Of a DNA stretch of 60,540 nt, positions 8,329 to 17,153 are shown piece by piece. Position 1 is the stretch's first letter; each line of letters starts with the position of its first letter. This stretch comes from an uncultured Collinsella sp. Lineage in GTDB: Bacteria; Actinomycetota; Coriobacteriia; Coriobacteriales; Coriobacteriaceae. The DNA is taken from contig UQPP01000008.1 of assembly GCA_900543025.1 (NCBI GenBank), forward strand, positions 1 through 60,540. Direction: 5' to 3'. The translations under genes and the position numbers were made by a program. Below the pieces are notes generated by a model. It worked only from the letters and a program-made list of their open reading frames with translations, was not told the DNA's origin and searched no databases.

Positions 8329-8571
8329 ATGGACCGCTCCGAAATCTTCGACAAGATCGCCGAGGTCGCTGCTGACGTTCTGGGCGTCGATGTTGCCGAA
8401 ATTAGCGATGAGACCACCTTTGACGATCTCGATGCCAACTCGCTCGAGCGCCTGCAGCTGGTTACGGCTATCGAGGACGAGTTCAACCTCGAGATCGATG
8501 ACGAGACTCTGCTCTCGCTCAACTCTGTCGCCGACGCCGTCGACGCGATCGAAAACGCCAGGGAGGCCTAG
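8329..8571 (+). CDS. acpP: acyl carrier protein
   Basis: 80 aa, acidic, with the ACP fold: helix 1, then FDDLDANSLERLQL carrying the phosphopantetheine serine (Ser38), then IEDEFNLEIDDE and a final helix. Most ACPs have DSL at the attachment site. Here Asn37 replaces the Asp, an unusual change. AGAGGAAG gives the ribosome site. It is followed 3 bases later by rnc, whose ribosome site lies in the acpP end. It serves fatty acid and phospholipid synthesis together with PlsX. Confidence 0.93.
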   Translation: MDRSEIFDKIAEVAADVLGVDVAEISDETTFDDLDANSLERLQLVTAIEDEFNLEIDDETLLSLNSVADAVDAIENAREA

Positions 8572-8574
8572 GTC

Positions 8575-9300
8575 TTGGCTTTGTCTGAACGACTTACGCG
8601 TGCCCAGGAAATCCTGGGTCATGAGTTCAATAATAAGGTGCTGCTGCGCGCGGCGCTTACGCATCCCTCGGCAGTCGAGGGCCAGCCGGTTTCTGCCAGC
8701 TATGAGCGCCTTGAGTTCTTGGGCGATTCCATTTTGGGCGCCGTCGTCGCCCGTTCGCTCTTTGAGTCCTATCCGGAGTTTGACGAGGGCAAGCTCACGC
8801 GCCTGAAGGTGTCGCTTGTCTCGGGCGCCACGCTGTCCGAGGTTTCTCACGAGTTGGGCATCGACGACATCATCATCTTTGGTGCCTCCGAGACCGGTAC
8901 CGGTGCGCGCGGCCTGCATTCGGCGCTCGAGAACGTCTACGAGTCGCTCGTGGGCGCGCTGTACCTGGACGCCGGCTGGGATGCCGCAGCGGAGTTTATC
9001 CACCGTACGCTTAAGCCGCATTTGGCTTCCGAGCGTGCCGAGCATCCTGCGAACCCCAAGTCGTTTTTGCAGGAGTGCGTGCAAGCCGACGGTCACGAAC
9101 CCCCGGCGTATAAGCTCGTTGGCTCCGAGGGCCCGGCGCATGCGCCCACCTTTACCGCCGTGGTGTTGATCGATGGTATTCGCCAGGGTCGCGGCTCCGG
9201 CTCCTCAAAGAAGGAAGCCGAGGGAGCCGCTGCACTCGAGGCACTTGACCGCATGGGCTACACCACCAACGGCGTGATTCTCAATAAGAAGCACGTGTAA
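8575..9300 (+). CDS. rnc: ribonuclease III
   Basis: 241 aa. The N-terminal endonuclease domain carries the signature ERLEFLGDSILG (near residue 43), with the second acidic cluster in ENVYESLVGALYLDAG. The C-terminal double-stranded RNA-binding domain runs from about residue 160 to 230 (PKSFLQECVQ, GSSKKEAEGAAA). It cuts double-stranded rRNA precursors and other RNA. I use the TTG at 8575 with GGAGG eight bases upstream. It is coupled to acpP and followed by smc. Confidence 0.95.
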   Translation: MALSERLTRAQEILGHEFNNKVLLRAALTHPSAVEGQPVSASYERLEFLGDSILGAVVARSLFESYPEFDEGKLTRLKVSLVSGATLSEVSHELGIDDIIIFGASETGTGARGLHSALENVYESLVGALYLDAGWDAAAEFIHRTLKPHLASERAEHPANPKSFLQECVQADGHEPPAYKLVGSEGPAHAPTFTAVVLIDGIRQGRGSGSSKKEAEGAAALEALDRMGYTTNGVILNKKHV

Positions 9301-9310
9301 GCGAGGAACC

Positions 9311-12300
9311 GTGTATCTCAAGTCCCTCACGCTCAAAGGGTTCAAGTCGTTTGCCGACCGCGCCCATATGACGTTTGAGCCGGGCCTGACCGTCATCGTC
9401 GGTCCCAACGGCTCGGGAAAATCGAACATCTCCGACTCGATTCTGTGGGTCCTGGGCGAGCAGAGCGCCAAGCAGCTGCGCGGCCAGGCCATGGAGGATG
9501 TCATCTTCTCGGGCTCGTCAGCGCGCAAGCCGGTGGGTGTCGCCGAGGTCACGCTGGTGCTCGATAACTCGGACCATATGCTGCCCGTCGACTTTGACGA
9601 GGTCGCCATCACCCGTCGTATGTATCGCTCGGGCGAAAGCGAGTACCTCATCAACTCGAGTCCGTGCCGCCTGATGGACATTCAGGACATCCTGCACGAT
9701 TCGGGCCTGGGTAAGGATACGCATTCCATCATCAGCCAGGGCAAGCTCGACGCCATTTTGCAGAGCCGCCCCGAGGAGCGCCGTGCCCTCATCGAGGAGG
9801 CCGCCGGCATCTCCAAGCACAAACGCCGCAAGGAGCGTGCGCTCAAAAAGATTAAATCGATGGACGAGCACTTGACCCGTGCCCGCGACATCAATAAGGA
9901 AATCGCCCGTCAGCTGCGGCCGCTGGAGCGTCAGGTCGATCGCGCGCGCAAGTACAAAGAGCTGTCCTCTCGCGCGAACGAACTTACGCAGATGCTGGCC
10001 GTCGACGAGCTTCGTTCGCTGCAGTCGCAGTGGAACGACTTGGAGAGCCGCTCCAAGGAAGGCGCCGCCGAGCTGGAGCTTGCGCAGTACCGCATGGGCG
10101 AAAAGGAGCGCGAGCTCGAGAAGCTCCAGGTTATGCTCGAGGAAAAGGGCCTGTTTGTGGGCGACCTGGGCGAGCAACGCCGCCATATGCAAGATGTGGT
10201 CGGCCGCATTAACTCCGACATGCGCCTGCTCGAAGAAAAGGGCCACAACATGGTGTCGCGCCTGTCTGACATGCGCGGTCAGATTTCGAGCTCCGAGCAT
10301 CAGCGTCGTCGCGTGGTCGAGGAGCTTGAGGACGCGCGTGCGCAGCTTGAGGAAGTGACCGGTGCGCATATGCAGGCCCAGGAGGACGTCGACGCCGCTG
10401 GTCCTGCCGCCGCCGAGCTCCACGAGCGGCGCGTGGCGCTCGACAATCAGATTTCGAAGCTTACGCGCGAACAACGCGATGTGCAGCGCGTAGCCGATAA
10501 CGCCGCGCTCGAGCTCGCCAAGGTGAAGGATTCCTTGAGCAATGCCGAGGTCGAGGACAACATGTATGCCTCGCGTCTGGAGCAGATCGATGAACAGCTC
10601 GAGGAGGTCACGGCCTCGCTCGAGAGCCGTCGCGACCGCGCCGAGGAGCTTGAAGGCGCTCTTGAGGAAGCGCGCCAGGCCCAGGCCGATGCGCGTGAGG
10701 CCACCGAGACGGCACGCGCGGCCCTGAAGGACCTGCGTAATCGTGAGAGTGAGGCGCGCAACAAGCTGTCCGAGGTGCGCTCGGAGCTTGCCAGCCAAAA
10801 GAAACTCGATGCCCGCATGGCCGACAGCTCGCCGCTCGTGAGCCGTCTGGTGGGTGCGCTGGGCGACGATGTCTCGGGTCGTCTGGGCGACGTGCTCGAG
10901 GCCCCGCGCGAGCTTGAGGGCCTGGTTGAGCAATTGCTCGCCGGCGATATCGATGCGCTGCTGTTTGATGACGCCGCCACGCTTGAGCGTGCCGGTCGTG
11001 CGGCTCTGGACCAAAAGAAGGCCTCGGGCGAAGCACTGCTGGTGGCGCGCGACGTGAGCGGCGGTGCTGCTGCTAAGGGCGCTGCCGGTTCGCGTCTGGT
11101 CGATCGTCTGTCCGTGCGCTCCGGTTATGGCCCGGTTGTCGAGGCCCTGCTCGGCGGCTATTACGTGGTTGATGACTTGGCTGCCGCGCTGGCTGCGCCC
11201 GTCGTTGACGGCGTGAGCTATGTGACTCCCGATGGCGCCCGCGTGAGCTGTGGCGGCCTGGTGCGCGTGGGGCTCGATGCCGGCGAGGCTTCGGGTGCTC
11301 TGGAGCGCAAGCGTCGCATTCGCGAGTTAGAGGGCCTGGAGCCCGATCTGGCTGCCGTGTTTGAGCATGTGTCGGATCAGGTCGTCGAGGCCAATGCGGC
11401 CGTTGAGGAAGCGCGTGCCGCCGAGGGCGATGCCGCCGGCGAGATCGCCCGTCTTGAGGGCGAGCGCCGCTCGCTGCTCTCCGAGATCGGCCGCTTGGAG
11501 CAAAGCGCCAACAATGCCGAGGTCGAGCGCGTGCGCATCTCCAAGCGCCGTGAGCAGGCCTCCGAGGCCGTTCGCTCTGCGCGCCCGCGCGTGGACGAGC
11601 TCACCCGTTCGCGTGACGAGGCCCGTGCGCAGGCAAGCGATCTGGGCTTGCAGATTGCCGAGGCCAACGACGAACTTGACCGCGTTCGCCGTGACGATTC
11701 CGAGGCTGCCGGCAAGCTCGCCGACGCCAAGGTTCGCCTAGCCCAGACGAGTGAACGCCTGCGTTCGCTGAAGGGCCGCGTGCCCGACCTGGAGCATCGT
11801 CTTGAGGGCATCGACCGTCGTATCCGCGGAACACGCCAGGCTTCGCGCTCGCTCGAGCTGCTGCGCCTGCGCGTCGATCCCATGCACGAACGCTATTCTG
11901 CCCTGTTGGAACGCGCGTCGGATTGGGCAGCGCGCCTGCGTGACCAGGCCTCTCTGGAGGAGGCGGACTCCGCTTCGCTCAAGAAGACCATCGAGGATGC
12001 CAAGGCGGAGGTTGCCCACGCTAAGGAGCGGGTCGATACCGCCTCCGCCACGCAAAACGAGTTCAAGGTCGCGCGTGGCAAGCTCGAGGTGCAGGTCGAG
12101 GCTGCCATCAAGGCCATTACTGCCGATGGCACGACGGTGCTCGAGGAAGCGCTCATGCTTCCGGCGCCCACGGACCGCGATGCCGCCGAGCGCGAGCTCA
12201 ACCAGCTTGTGCGCCAGATCAACAACCTTGGTCCCGTTAACCAAGTTGCCATGGAGGAGTACGAGCAGCTCAAGCGCCGCGCCGACTACATCGAGGAGCA

Positions 12301-12847
12301 GCTGGCCGATCTGGAGAGCGCGCGCAAGGCGCTCACCAAGATCACGGTGGCCATTGATCGCAAGATGCGGAAGGCCTTCCTGGTGACGTTTGAGAAGGTC
12401 GACGCGAACTTCCGCGGGATCTTCGCTATGCTCTTCCCGGGCGGTCAGGCTCATCTGGAGATGACCGATCCCGAGCATCCTGCCGAGACGGGTATCGAGG
12501 TCGTGGCGCAGCCGCGCGGCAAGCGCATCACCAAGATGATGCTCATGTCGGGCGGCGAGAAGAGCCTGACGGCGCTCGCCCTGCTCTTTGCCGTGTACCG
12601 CACGCGCACGGTGCCGTTCTATGTGCTGGACGAGGTCGAGGCGGCACTCGACGACGCCAACCTGTCCAAGCTCATCGGCGCGCTCGATGTGTTGCGTTCC
12701 GATACGCAGCTCTTGGTCATTTCGCATCAGCGCCGTACTATGGAGGACGCTGACGTCCTCTATGGCGTCTCGATACAAGCCGACGGCGTCAGTCGCGTCG
12801 TCTCGCAAAAACTCGATCGCGAAACCGGAAAGGTCGTGAATGCATAA
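9311..12847 (+). CDS. smc: chromosome segregation protein SMC
   Basis: 1178 aa, the usual SMC length. The N-terminal ATPase half has VGPNGSGKSNISDSI (Walker A near residue 32). Two long coiled coils flank a hinge around residues 510-680. The C-terminal half has LMSGGEKSLTALALLFA (ABC signature) and FYVLDEVEAALDDAN (Walker B). It works with ScpA and ScpB to organise and segregate the chromosome; neither partner is in the window. The GTG start has GCGAGGA upstream. It overlaps ftsY by one base. Confidence 0.97.
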   Translation: MYLKSLTLKGFKSFADRAHMTFEPGLTVIVGPNGSGKSNISDSILWVLGEQSAKQLRGQAMEDVIFSGSSARKPVGVAEVTLVLDNSDHMLPVDFDEVAITRRMYRSGESEYLINSSPCRLMDIQDILHDSGLGKDTHSIISQGKLDAILQSRPEERRALIEEAAGISKHKRRKERALKKIKSMDEHLTRARDINKEIARQLRPLERQVDRARKYKELSSRANELTQMLAVDELRSLQSQWNDLESRSKEGAAELELAQYRMGEKERELEKLQVMLEEKGLFVGDLGEQRRHMQDVVGRINSDMRLLEEKGHNMVSRLSDMRGQISSSEHQRRRVVEELEDARAQLEEVTGAHMQAQEDVDAAGPAAAELHERRVALDNQISKLTREQRDVQRVADNAALELAKVKDSLSNAEVEDNMYASRLEQIDEQLEEVTASLESRRDRAEELEGALEEARQAQADAREATETARAALKDLRNRESEARNKLSEVRSELASQKKLDARMADSSPLVSRLVGALGDDVSGRLGDVLEAPRELEGLVEQLLAGDIDALLFDDAATLERAGRAALDQKKASGEALLVARDVSGGAAAKGAAGSRLVDRLSVRSGYGPVVEALLGGYYVVDDLAAALAAPVVDGVSYVTPDGARVSCGGLVRVGLDAGEASGALERKRRIRELEGLEPDLAAVFEHVSDQVVEANAAVEEARAAEGDAAGEIARLEGERRSLLSEIGRLEQSANNAEVERVRISKRREQASEAVRSARPRVDELTRSRDEARAQASDLGLQIAEANDELDRVRRDDSEAAGKLADAKVRLAQTSERLRSLKGRVPDLEHRLEGIDRRIRGTRQASRSLELLRLRVDPMHERYSALLERASDWAARLRDQASLEEADSASLKKTIEDAKAEVAHAKERVDTASATQNEFKVARGKLEVQVEAAIKAITADGTTVLEEALMLPAPTDRDAAERELNQLVRQINNLGPVNQVAMEEYEQLKRRADYIEEQLADLESARKALTKITVAIDRKMRKAFLVTFEKVDANFRGIFAMLFPGGQAHLEMTDPEHPAETGIEVVAQPRGKRITKMMLMSGGEKSLTALALLFAVYRTRTVPFYVLDEVEAALDDANLSKLIGALDVLRSDTQLLVISHQRRTMEDADVLYGVSIQADGVSRVVSQKLDRETGKVVNA

Positions 12848-13764
12848 TGGGATTCTTTGACGCTCTCTCGCGCGGACTTGAGCGCAGCCGCGAGGCACTC
12901 AACGAGGTCTTCTACTTTGGCGGCGAGGTCGACGAGGACTTTTGGGAGGACCTGGAGGACACCCTCGTCATGGGTGACATGGGTGCCGAGGTCGCCATTC
13001 AGGTCTCTGATGACCTGCGCGACGCCGCGGCCAAGAAGAACCTCAAGACCGCTCCGCAGCTCCGTCGTGCTCTGGCCGAGCAGCTCGAGCAGCACTTTGT
13101 GCCCATCGAGCGCGATCCGTTCTCCGATACGCCGAGCTGCGTGCTGTTTGTGGGCATTAACGGTGCCGGCAAGACCACGACGGTCGGTAAGATCGCGAGC
13201 GCCATGGCCGCCCGCGGCAAGAACGTCGTGATCGGTTCGGCCGATACCTTCCGCGCTGCCGCTATCGAGCAGCTCGATGTGTGGGGCCAGCGCGCTGGCG
13301 TCCCCGTCATCAAGCGCGACCGCGGCTCCGACCCGGCAAGTGTTTGCTACGACGTGCTCGACGAGGCCGACAAGCGCGGCAGCGACCTGGTGCTCATCGA
13401 TACCGCCGGTCGTCTGCACACGAGCCCCGAGCTCATGCGCGAGCTTGCCAAGGTGGTTAATGTGACCCGTAAGCGCGCCGCCAATATGGCCGCCGGCCCC
13501 ATGCCCGTCTATGTCGTGCTCGTGATCGATGCCGCAACGGGCCAAAACGGCCTCAACCAGGCGCTCGAGTTTAACGAGGCGCTGGGCCTGGACGGTATTA
13601 TCATGACTAAGCTCGACGGCACGGCTAAGGGCGGTATCGCCATGGCCGTGGCCGAGAAACTCAAGCTCCCGATCCTGCGCGTGGGCGTGGGCGAGCAGGT
13701 CGATGACCTGCAGGAGTTCAATGCCAAAGATTTCTGCCGCGCCCTGGTGGGCGAGTCCAATTAA
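12847..13764 (+). CDS. ftsY: signal recognition particle receptor FtsY
   Basis: 305 aa, a short FtsY without the long acidic N-terminal domain. The N domain covers residues 1-85 and the GTPase G domain the rest: GINGAGKTTTVGKIA (G1), DTFRAAAIEQL, LIDTAGRLHTS (G3) and TKLDGTAKGG (G4). It docks the ribosome-SRP complex at the membrane. It starts in the smc stop codon (TAATG) and is followed by ffh, its GTPase partner, ten bases on. Confidence 0.96.
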   Translation: MGFFDALSRGLERSREALNEVFYFGGEVDEDFWEDLEDTLVMGDMGAEVAIQVSDDLRDAAAKKNLKTAPQLRRALAEQLEQHFVPIERDPFSDTPSCVLFVGINGAGKTTTVGKIASAMAARGKNVVIGSADTFRAAAIEQLDVWGQRAGVPVIKRDRGSDPASVCYDVLDEADKRGSDLVLIDTAGRLHTSPELMRELAKVVNVTRKRAANMAAGPMPVYVVLVIDAATGQNGLNQALEFNEALGLDGIIMTKLDGTAKGGIAMAVAEKLKLPILRVGVGEQVDDLQEFNAKDFCRALVGESN

Positions 13765-13774
13765 GGAGTGACTA

Positions 13775-15250
13775 GTGTTTGATTCCCTGAGCGATCGCCT
13801 CAACGACACATTTGACCGCCTGCGCGGCAAGGGCAAGCTGACCGAGGCCGATATTACTTCGGCCATGCGCGATATTCGCATGGCACTGCTCGAGGCCGAC
13901 GTTAACTTTAAGGTCGTCAAGGAGTTCGTCGCCAAGACCAAGGAGCGCTGCATGACCGCCGAGGTCATGGAGTCGCTGTCGCCGGCGCAAAACGTCGTCA
14001 AGATCGTGCTCGACGAGCTCACCGAGATGCTTGGCTCAACCGAGAGCAAGCTCGTCTTTAGCAACCGCATTCCCAATGTCATCATGCTCGTGGGCCTGCA
14101 GGGCTCCGGTAAGACCACGGCGGCCGTAAAGCTGGCCTACCTGCTCAAGAAGCAGGGCCGCTCGCCGCTGCTCGCCGCGTGCGACGTCTATCGTCCCGCC
14201 GCTGCCGACCAGCTGGCCACGCTCGGTGGCGAGATCGGCGTGCCGGTCTTCCGCGGTGACGGCGCGCACCCGGTCGATATTGCCAAGGGTGCCATCCAGG
14301 AGGCCGTCGACCACCTGCGCGATGTGGTCATCGTCGATACCGCCGGTCGTTTGCAGATCGACGAACAGATGATGCAGGAGGCCGTGGACATCAAGAAGGC
14401 CGTCAAGCCCGATCAGGTGCTGATGGTCGTCGATGCCATGACCGGCCAGGATATCGTCAACGTCGTCTCGACCTTCGCCGAGCGCACCGACTTTGACGGC
14501 GTGATCATCTCCAAGCTCGACGGCGATGCCCGTGGCGGCGGCGCGCTTTCCGTGCGCCAGGTGACCGGCAAGCCCATCAAGTTCGTGAGCATGGGCGAGA
14601 AGCCCGATTCGCTGCAGCCGTTCTATCCCGACCGAATGGCCAAGCGAATCTTGGGCATGGGCGATGTTGTCGGCATCATCGAGAAGGCCCAGGAGGCGGC
14701 CGACGCCGAGCAGCTCGAGGCTGCCGAGCGTATGCTGCGCGAGGGCTTTACCATGAACGACATGCTCGACCAGATGAAGGCCGTCAAGAAGATGGGCGGC
14801 ATGAAGGGCATCCTGGGTATGCTCCCCGGCGGCCAGCGCGCGCTCAACCAGATGGGCGGCAATTTGGACGAGGGCATCTTCGACAAGAACGAGGCCATCA
14901 TCATGTCGATGACCAAGGAGGAGCGCCTGCGTCCCTCCATCATCAACGGCCAGCGCCGCGCCCGTATCGCCAAGGGCGCCGGCGTGACTCCCACCGAGGT
15001 CAATAGCCTTATGAAGCAGTGGGGCGAGATGAACAAGATGATGGGCCGCATGCGCTCGATGGCCAATCAGGCACAGGCCGGTGGCAAGAAGGGCAAGAAG
15101 GGTAAGAAGGGCAAAAAGATGCGCATGCCCAATATTCCCGGTCTGGATGCCATGGGCCTGGGCGGCATGGGCGGCCTGGGAATGGGCGGTCCTAAGTCCG
15201 ATATGGACCTGCTGCGCCAGATGGAAGCGCAGATGCGCAATAAGAAGTAA
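13775..15250 (+). CDS. ffh: signal recognition particle protein Ffh
   Basis: 491 aa. The NG domain has GLQGSGKTTAAVKLA (near residue 108), DVYRPAAADQL, VDTAGRLQID and SKLDGDARGGGA. The methionine-rich M domain follows (MNDMLDQMKAVKKMGGMKG), then a basic repeat of KKG units and a Gly/Met-rich tail. It binds signal peptides and 4.5S RNA and hands ribosomes to FtsY. I start at GTG 13775 with AAGGAG upstream. The 4.5S RNA gene was not found in the window. Confidence 0.96.
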   Translation: MFDSLSDRLNDTFDRLRGKGKLTEADITSAMRDIRMALLEADVNFKVVKEFVAKTKERCMTAEVMESLSPAQNVVKIVLDELTEMLGSTESKLVFSNRIPNVIMLVGLQGSGKTTAAVKLAYLLKKQGRSPLLAACDVYRPAAADQLATLGGEIGVPVFRGDGAHPVDIAKGAIQEAVDHLRDVVIVDTAGRLQIDEQMMQEAVDIKKAVKPDQVLMVVDAMTGQDIVNVVSTFAERTDFDGVIISKLDGDARGGGALSVRQVTGKPIKFVSMGEKPDSLQPFYPDRMAKRILGMGDVVGIIEKAQEAADAEQLEAAERMLREGFTMNDMLDQMKAVKKMGGMKGILGMLPGGQRALNQMGGNLDEGIFDKNEAIIMSMTKEERLRPSIINGQRRARIAKGAGVTPTEVNSLMKQWGEMNKMMGRMRSMANQAQAGGKKGKKGKKGKKMRMPNIPGLDAMGLGGMGGLGMGGPKSDMDLLRQMEAQMRNKK

Positions 15251-15270
15251 CGACTGGTTGAGTCGTGTAT

Positions 15271-15316
15271 GGCGTAGGCCGCCTGGATGGTACTCCAGGC
15301 GGCCTACGCCGTTTGT
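15271..15316. terminator. 17-bp hairpin between convergent ffh and DUF134-NifX gene
   Basis: GGCGTAGGCCGCCTGGA and its exact complement (15294-15310) form a perfect 17-base-pair stem around TGGTAC. The following GTTTGTT is a weak T tract. Because it lies between two genes that converge, it may stop transcription from both sides. Confidence 0.7.
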
Positions 15317-15366
15317 TCGCAGGTTGTCGCACGCGCGGAAGCGTGTTGACGTCGAGGTACTTGCCG

Positions 15367-16131
15367 CTAGTGGCAGCTGCAGCCCTCATGTCCGTCGTGG
15401 TCGTGATGGCCGTGGCAGCCGCAGGACTCGCCATGCTCATGGATGCGCTCGTGGTCGTGGCCATGGCAGTCGCAGGTGGCCTCGCCGTTCTGTGCGAGCG
15501 TGCCGGCGATAAGTGCCTCGACGCAAGCGTCGCAGCTGCCCTGGGCACCTGCGTATACCGTGATGCCGGCTTGAGCAAGCGCGTTGATAGCGCCACCGCC
15601 GATGCCGCCGCAGATGAGCGTGTCCACGCCGCCGTTGGCGAGCAGGCCCGCCAGGGCGCCGTGACCGATGCCGCCGGTGCTCACGACCTGCTCGTTGAGC
15701 ACCTTGCCGTCCTGAATGTCGTAGATCTTGAACTGCTCGCTGCGACCAAAGTGCATAAAGATGTTGCCGTTGTCGTACGTGGTTGCCACCCTCATGGTGT
15801 CGACCTCCTTTGCTGGCCATGTGGCCGTTGTCGTGGTGATGGGGGAGTATGCGATATTGCCGCCCTCGATGACGAGTGCCCGTCCATTGACCAACGCGTT
15901 TGCCACCTTGCAATGCGCGCGGCTGCAGATTGCCGCCACCGTGGCGCGGGCAATGCCCATGTGCTGGGCGACTGTCTCTTGGTTAAGGCCTTCCAAGTCG
16001 CACAGGCGCAGCACCTCGAGCTCGTCGACTGTCATATCGATGGCATCGCCGCTCGCCAGGCCATCGGGGGTAAAACCGCGATATTCGGGGATGATCCCGA
16101 CGCGGCGCAATTTTTCGCGTCTTCCTGCCAT
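15367..16131 (-). CDS. DUF134 DNA-binding domain fused to NifX/NifB-type domain with Cys/His tail
   Basis: 254 aa in three parts. Residues 1-95 are a DUF134 helix-turn-helix domain (GRREKLRRVGIIPEYRGF, VLRLCDLEGLNQETVAQHMGI). Residues about 110-215 are a dinitrogenase iron-molybdenum cofactor domain (MRVATTYDNGNIFMHFGRSE, GGIGHGALAGLLANGGVDTL). The last 35 residues are mostly C, H, D and G, likely a metal-binding tail. The ATG at 16131 has GGAGG four bases upstream (minus strand); an earlier in-frame ATG at 16203 lacks one. The domains suggest a metal or Fe-S related regulator. No nitrogenase genes are here. Confidence 0.82.
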   Translation of the reverse strand: MAGRREKLRRVGIIPEYRGFTPDGLASGDAIDMTVDELEVLRLCDLEGLNQETVAQHMGIARATVAAICSRAHCKVANALVNGRALVIEGGNIAYSPITTTTATWPAKEVDTMRVATTYDNGNIFMHFGRSEQFKIYDIQDGKVLNEQVVSTGGIGHGALAGLLANGGVDTLICGGIGGGAINALAQAGITVYAGAQGSCDACVEALIAGTLAQNGEATCDCHGHDHERIHEHGESCGCHGHHDHDGHEGCSCH

Positions 16132-16145
16132 GTACCCTCCAAATC

Positions 16146-16209
16146 TGACATATGTCAACAATAGAATAGCGAACGTGCGGATTTGCGCAAGGAATTTTGG
16201 CATATGTCA
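16146..16209. promoter_or_regulatory. paired TGACATATGTCA-type palindromes, candidate operators
   Basis: TGACATATGTCA at 16146-16157 is a perfect 12-bp palindrome. TGGCATATGTCA at 16198-16209 differs by one base. Their centres are 52 bp apart, about five helical turns, so bound dimers would face the same side. On the minus strand TTGCGC, 16 bases and TATTCT form a promoter between them for the DUF134 gene, with the first palindrome at its start site. This suits autoregulation by the DUF134 domain, which is inferred. Confidence 0.6.
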
Positions 16210-16295
16210 GAAAATGAGGGCTTATGTTTGGGTGTGGGGCCGCGTGCGCCTGGGCTACAATGAATCTCGCTTGTAGGCGACTGACAGGAGGGTCA

Positions 16296-17144
16296 ATGAG
16301 CAAGGCTGATCAACAGTTTGTAACCATGTGCCGCGATATCTTGGACCATGGCACCACCACCGAGGGCCAAAAGGTCCGCCCGGTGTGGGAGGACGGCACC
16401 CCTGCCTATACCATTAAAAACTTTGGCGTTACGGCACGCTATGACCTGCGCGAGGAGTTCCCCGCGCTTACGCTGCGTCGTACGGCGCTCAAGTCCGCCA
16501 TGGACGAGATCCTATGGATCTATCAGAAGAAGTCCAATAACGTGCATGACCTCAACAGCCATATTTGGGACGAGTGGGCCGACGAGACTGGCTCCATCGG
16601 CAAGGCCTACGGGTACCAAATTGGCCAGAAAAGCCATTATGCCGAGGGCGATTTCGACCAGATGGACCGCGTGCTGTACGACCTCAAGAACACGCCGTAT
16701 AGCCGTCGCATTATGACGAATACCTATGTGTTCAGCGACTTGTCCGAGATGCACCTGTATCCGTGCGCGTACAGCGTGACGTATAACGTGACGCAGCGTC
16801 CGCAGGACGACAAGCCAACGCTCAATATGATTCTCAACCAGCGCAGCCAGGACATTTTGGCCGCGAATAACTGGAACGTGTGCCAGTACGCCATTCTGCT
16901 CATGATAGTCGCGCAGTCGGTCAATATGATTCCCGGCGAGCTGCTGCACGTGATCGCCGATGCTCACATTTACGACCGTCACGTCGATATCGTCCGCGAA
17001 CTTATCGAGCGTCCGCAGTTTGCGGCGCCCAAGGTAACGCTGAACCCCGACGTGCACGATTTCTATGCGTTTACGACCGATGACCTGATCGTGGAGGGCT
17101 ACGAGCACGGTCCACAGGTCAAGAACATTCCCATTGCGGTGTAG
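16296..17144 (+). CDS. thyA: thymidylate synthase
   Basis: 282 aa. ThyA makes dTMP from dUMP using methylenetetrahydrofolate. IWDEWADETGSIGKAYG, the active-site cysteine in LYPCAYS, NQRSQDI (Arg, Ser and Asp for dUMP) and DAHIYDRHVD are present. The residue after the catalytic Cys is Ala instead of the common His, and several flanking positions differ, so this is a divergent subfamily. The ATG at 16296 follows ACAGGAGGG. A -10-like TACAAT lies at 16256-16261. folA follows, the usual partner that recycles dihydrofolate. Confidence 0.93.
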   Translation: MSKADQQFVTMCRDILDHGTTTEGQKVRPVWEDGTPAYTIKNFGVTARYDLREEFPALTLRRTALKSAMDEILWIYQKKSNNVHDLNSHIWDEWADETGSIGKAYGYQIGQKSHYAEGDFDQMDRVLYDLKNTPYSRRIMTNTYVFSDLSEMHLYPCAYSVTYNVTQRPQDDKPTLNMILNQRSQDILAANNWNVCQYAILLMIVAQSVNMIPGELLHVIADAHIYDRHVDIVRELIERPQFAAPKVTLNPDVHDFYAFTTDDLIVEGYEHGPQVKNIPIAV

Positions 17145-17153
17145 GTGGCACTC

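Noticed and set aside
15080..15120. Repeated AAGAAGGGC units near the end of ffh
   Set aside because: They encode the basic KKG linker of the Ffh tail and stay in frame. Not a CRISPR array or mobile repeat.
15265..16164. A 299-codon plus-strand frame opposite the DUF134-NifX gene
   Set aside because: The minus strand encodes clear DUF134 and NifX motifs with a ribosome site. The plus frame is low complexity.
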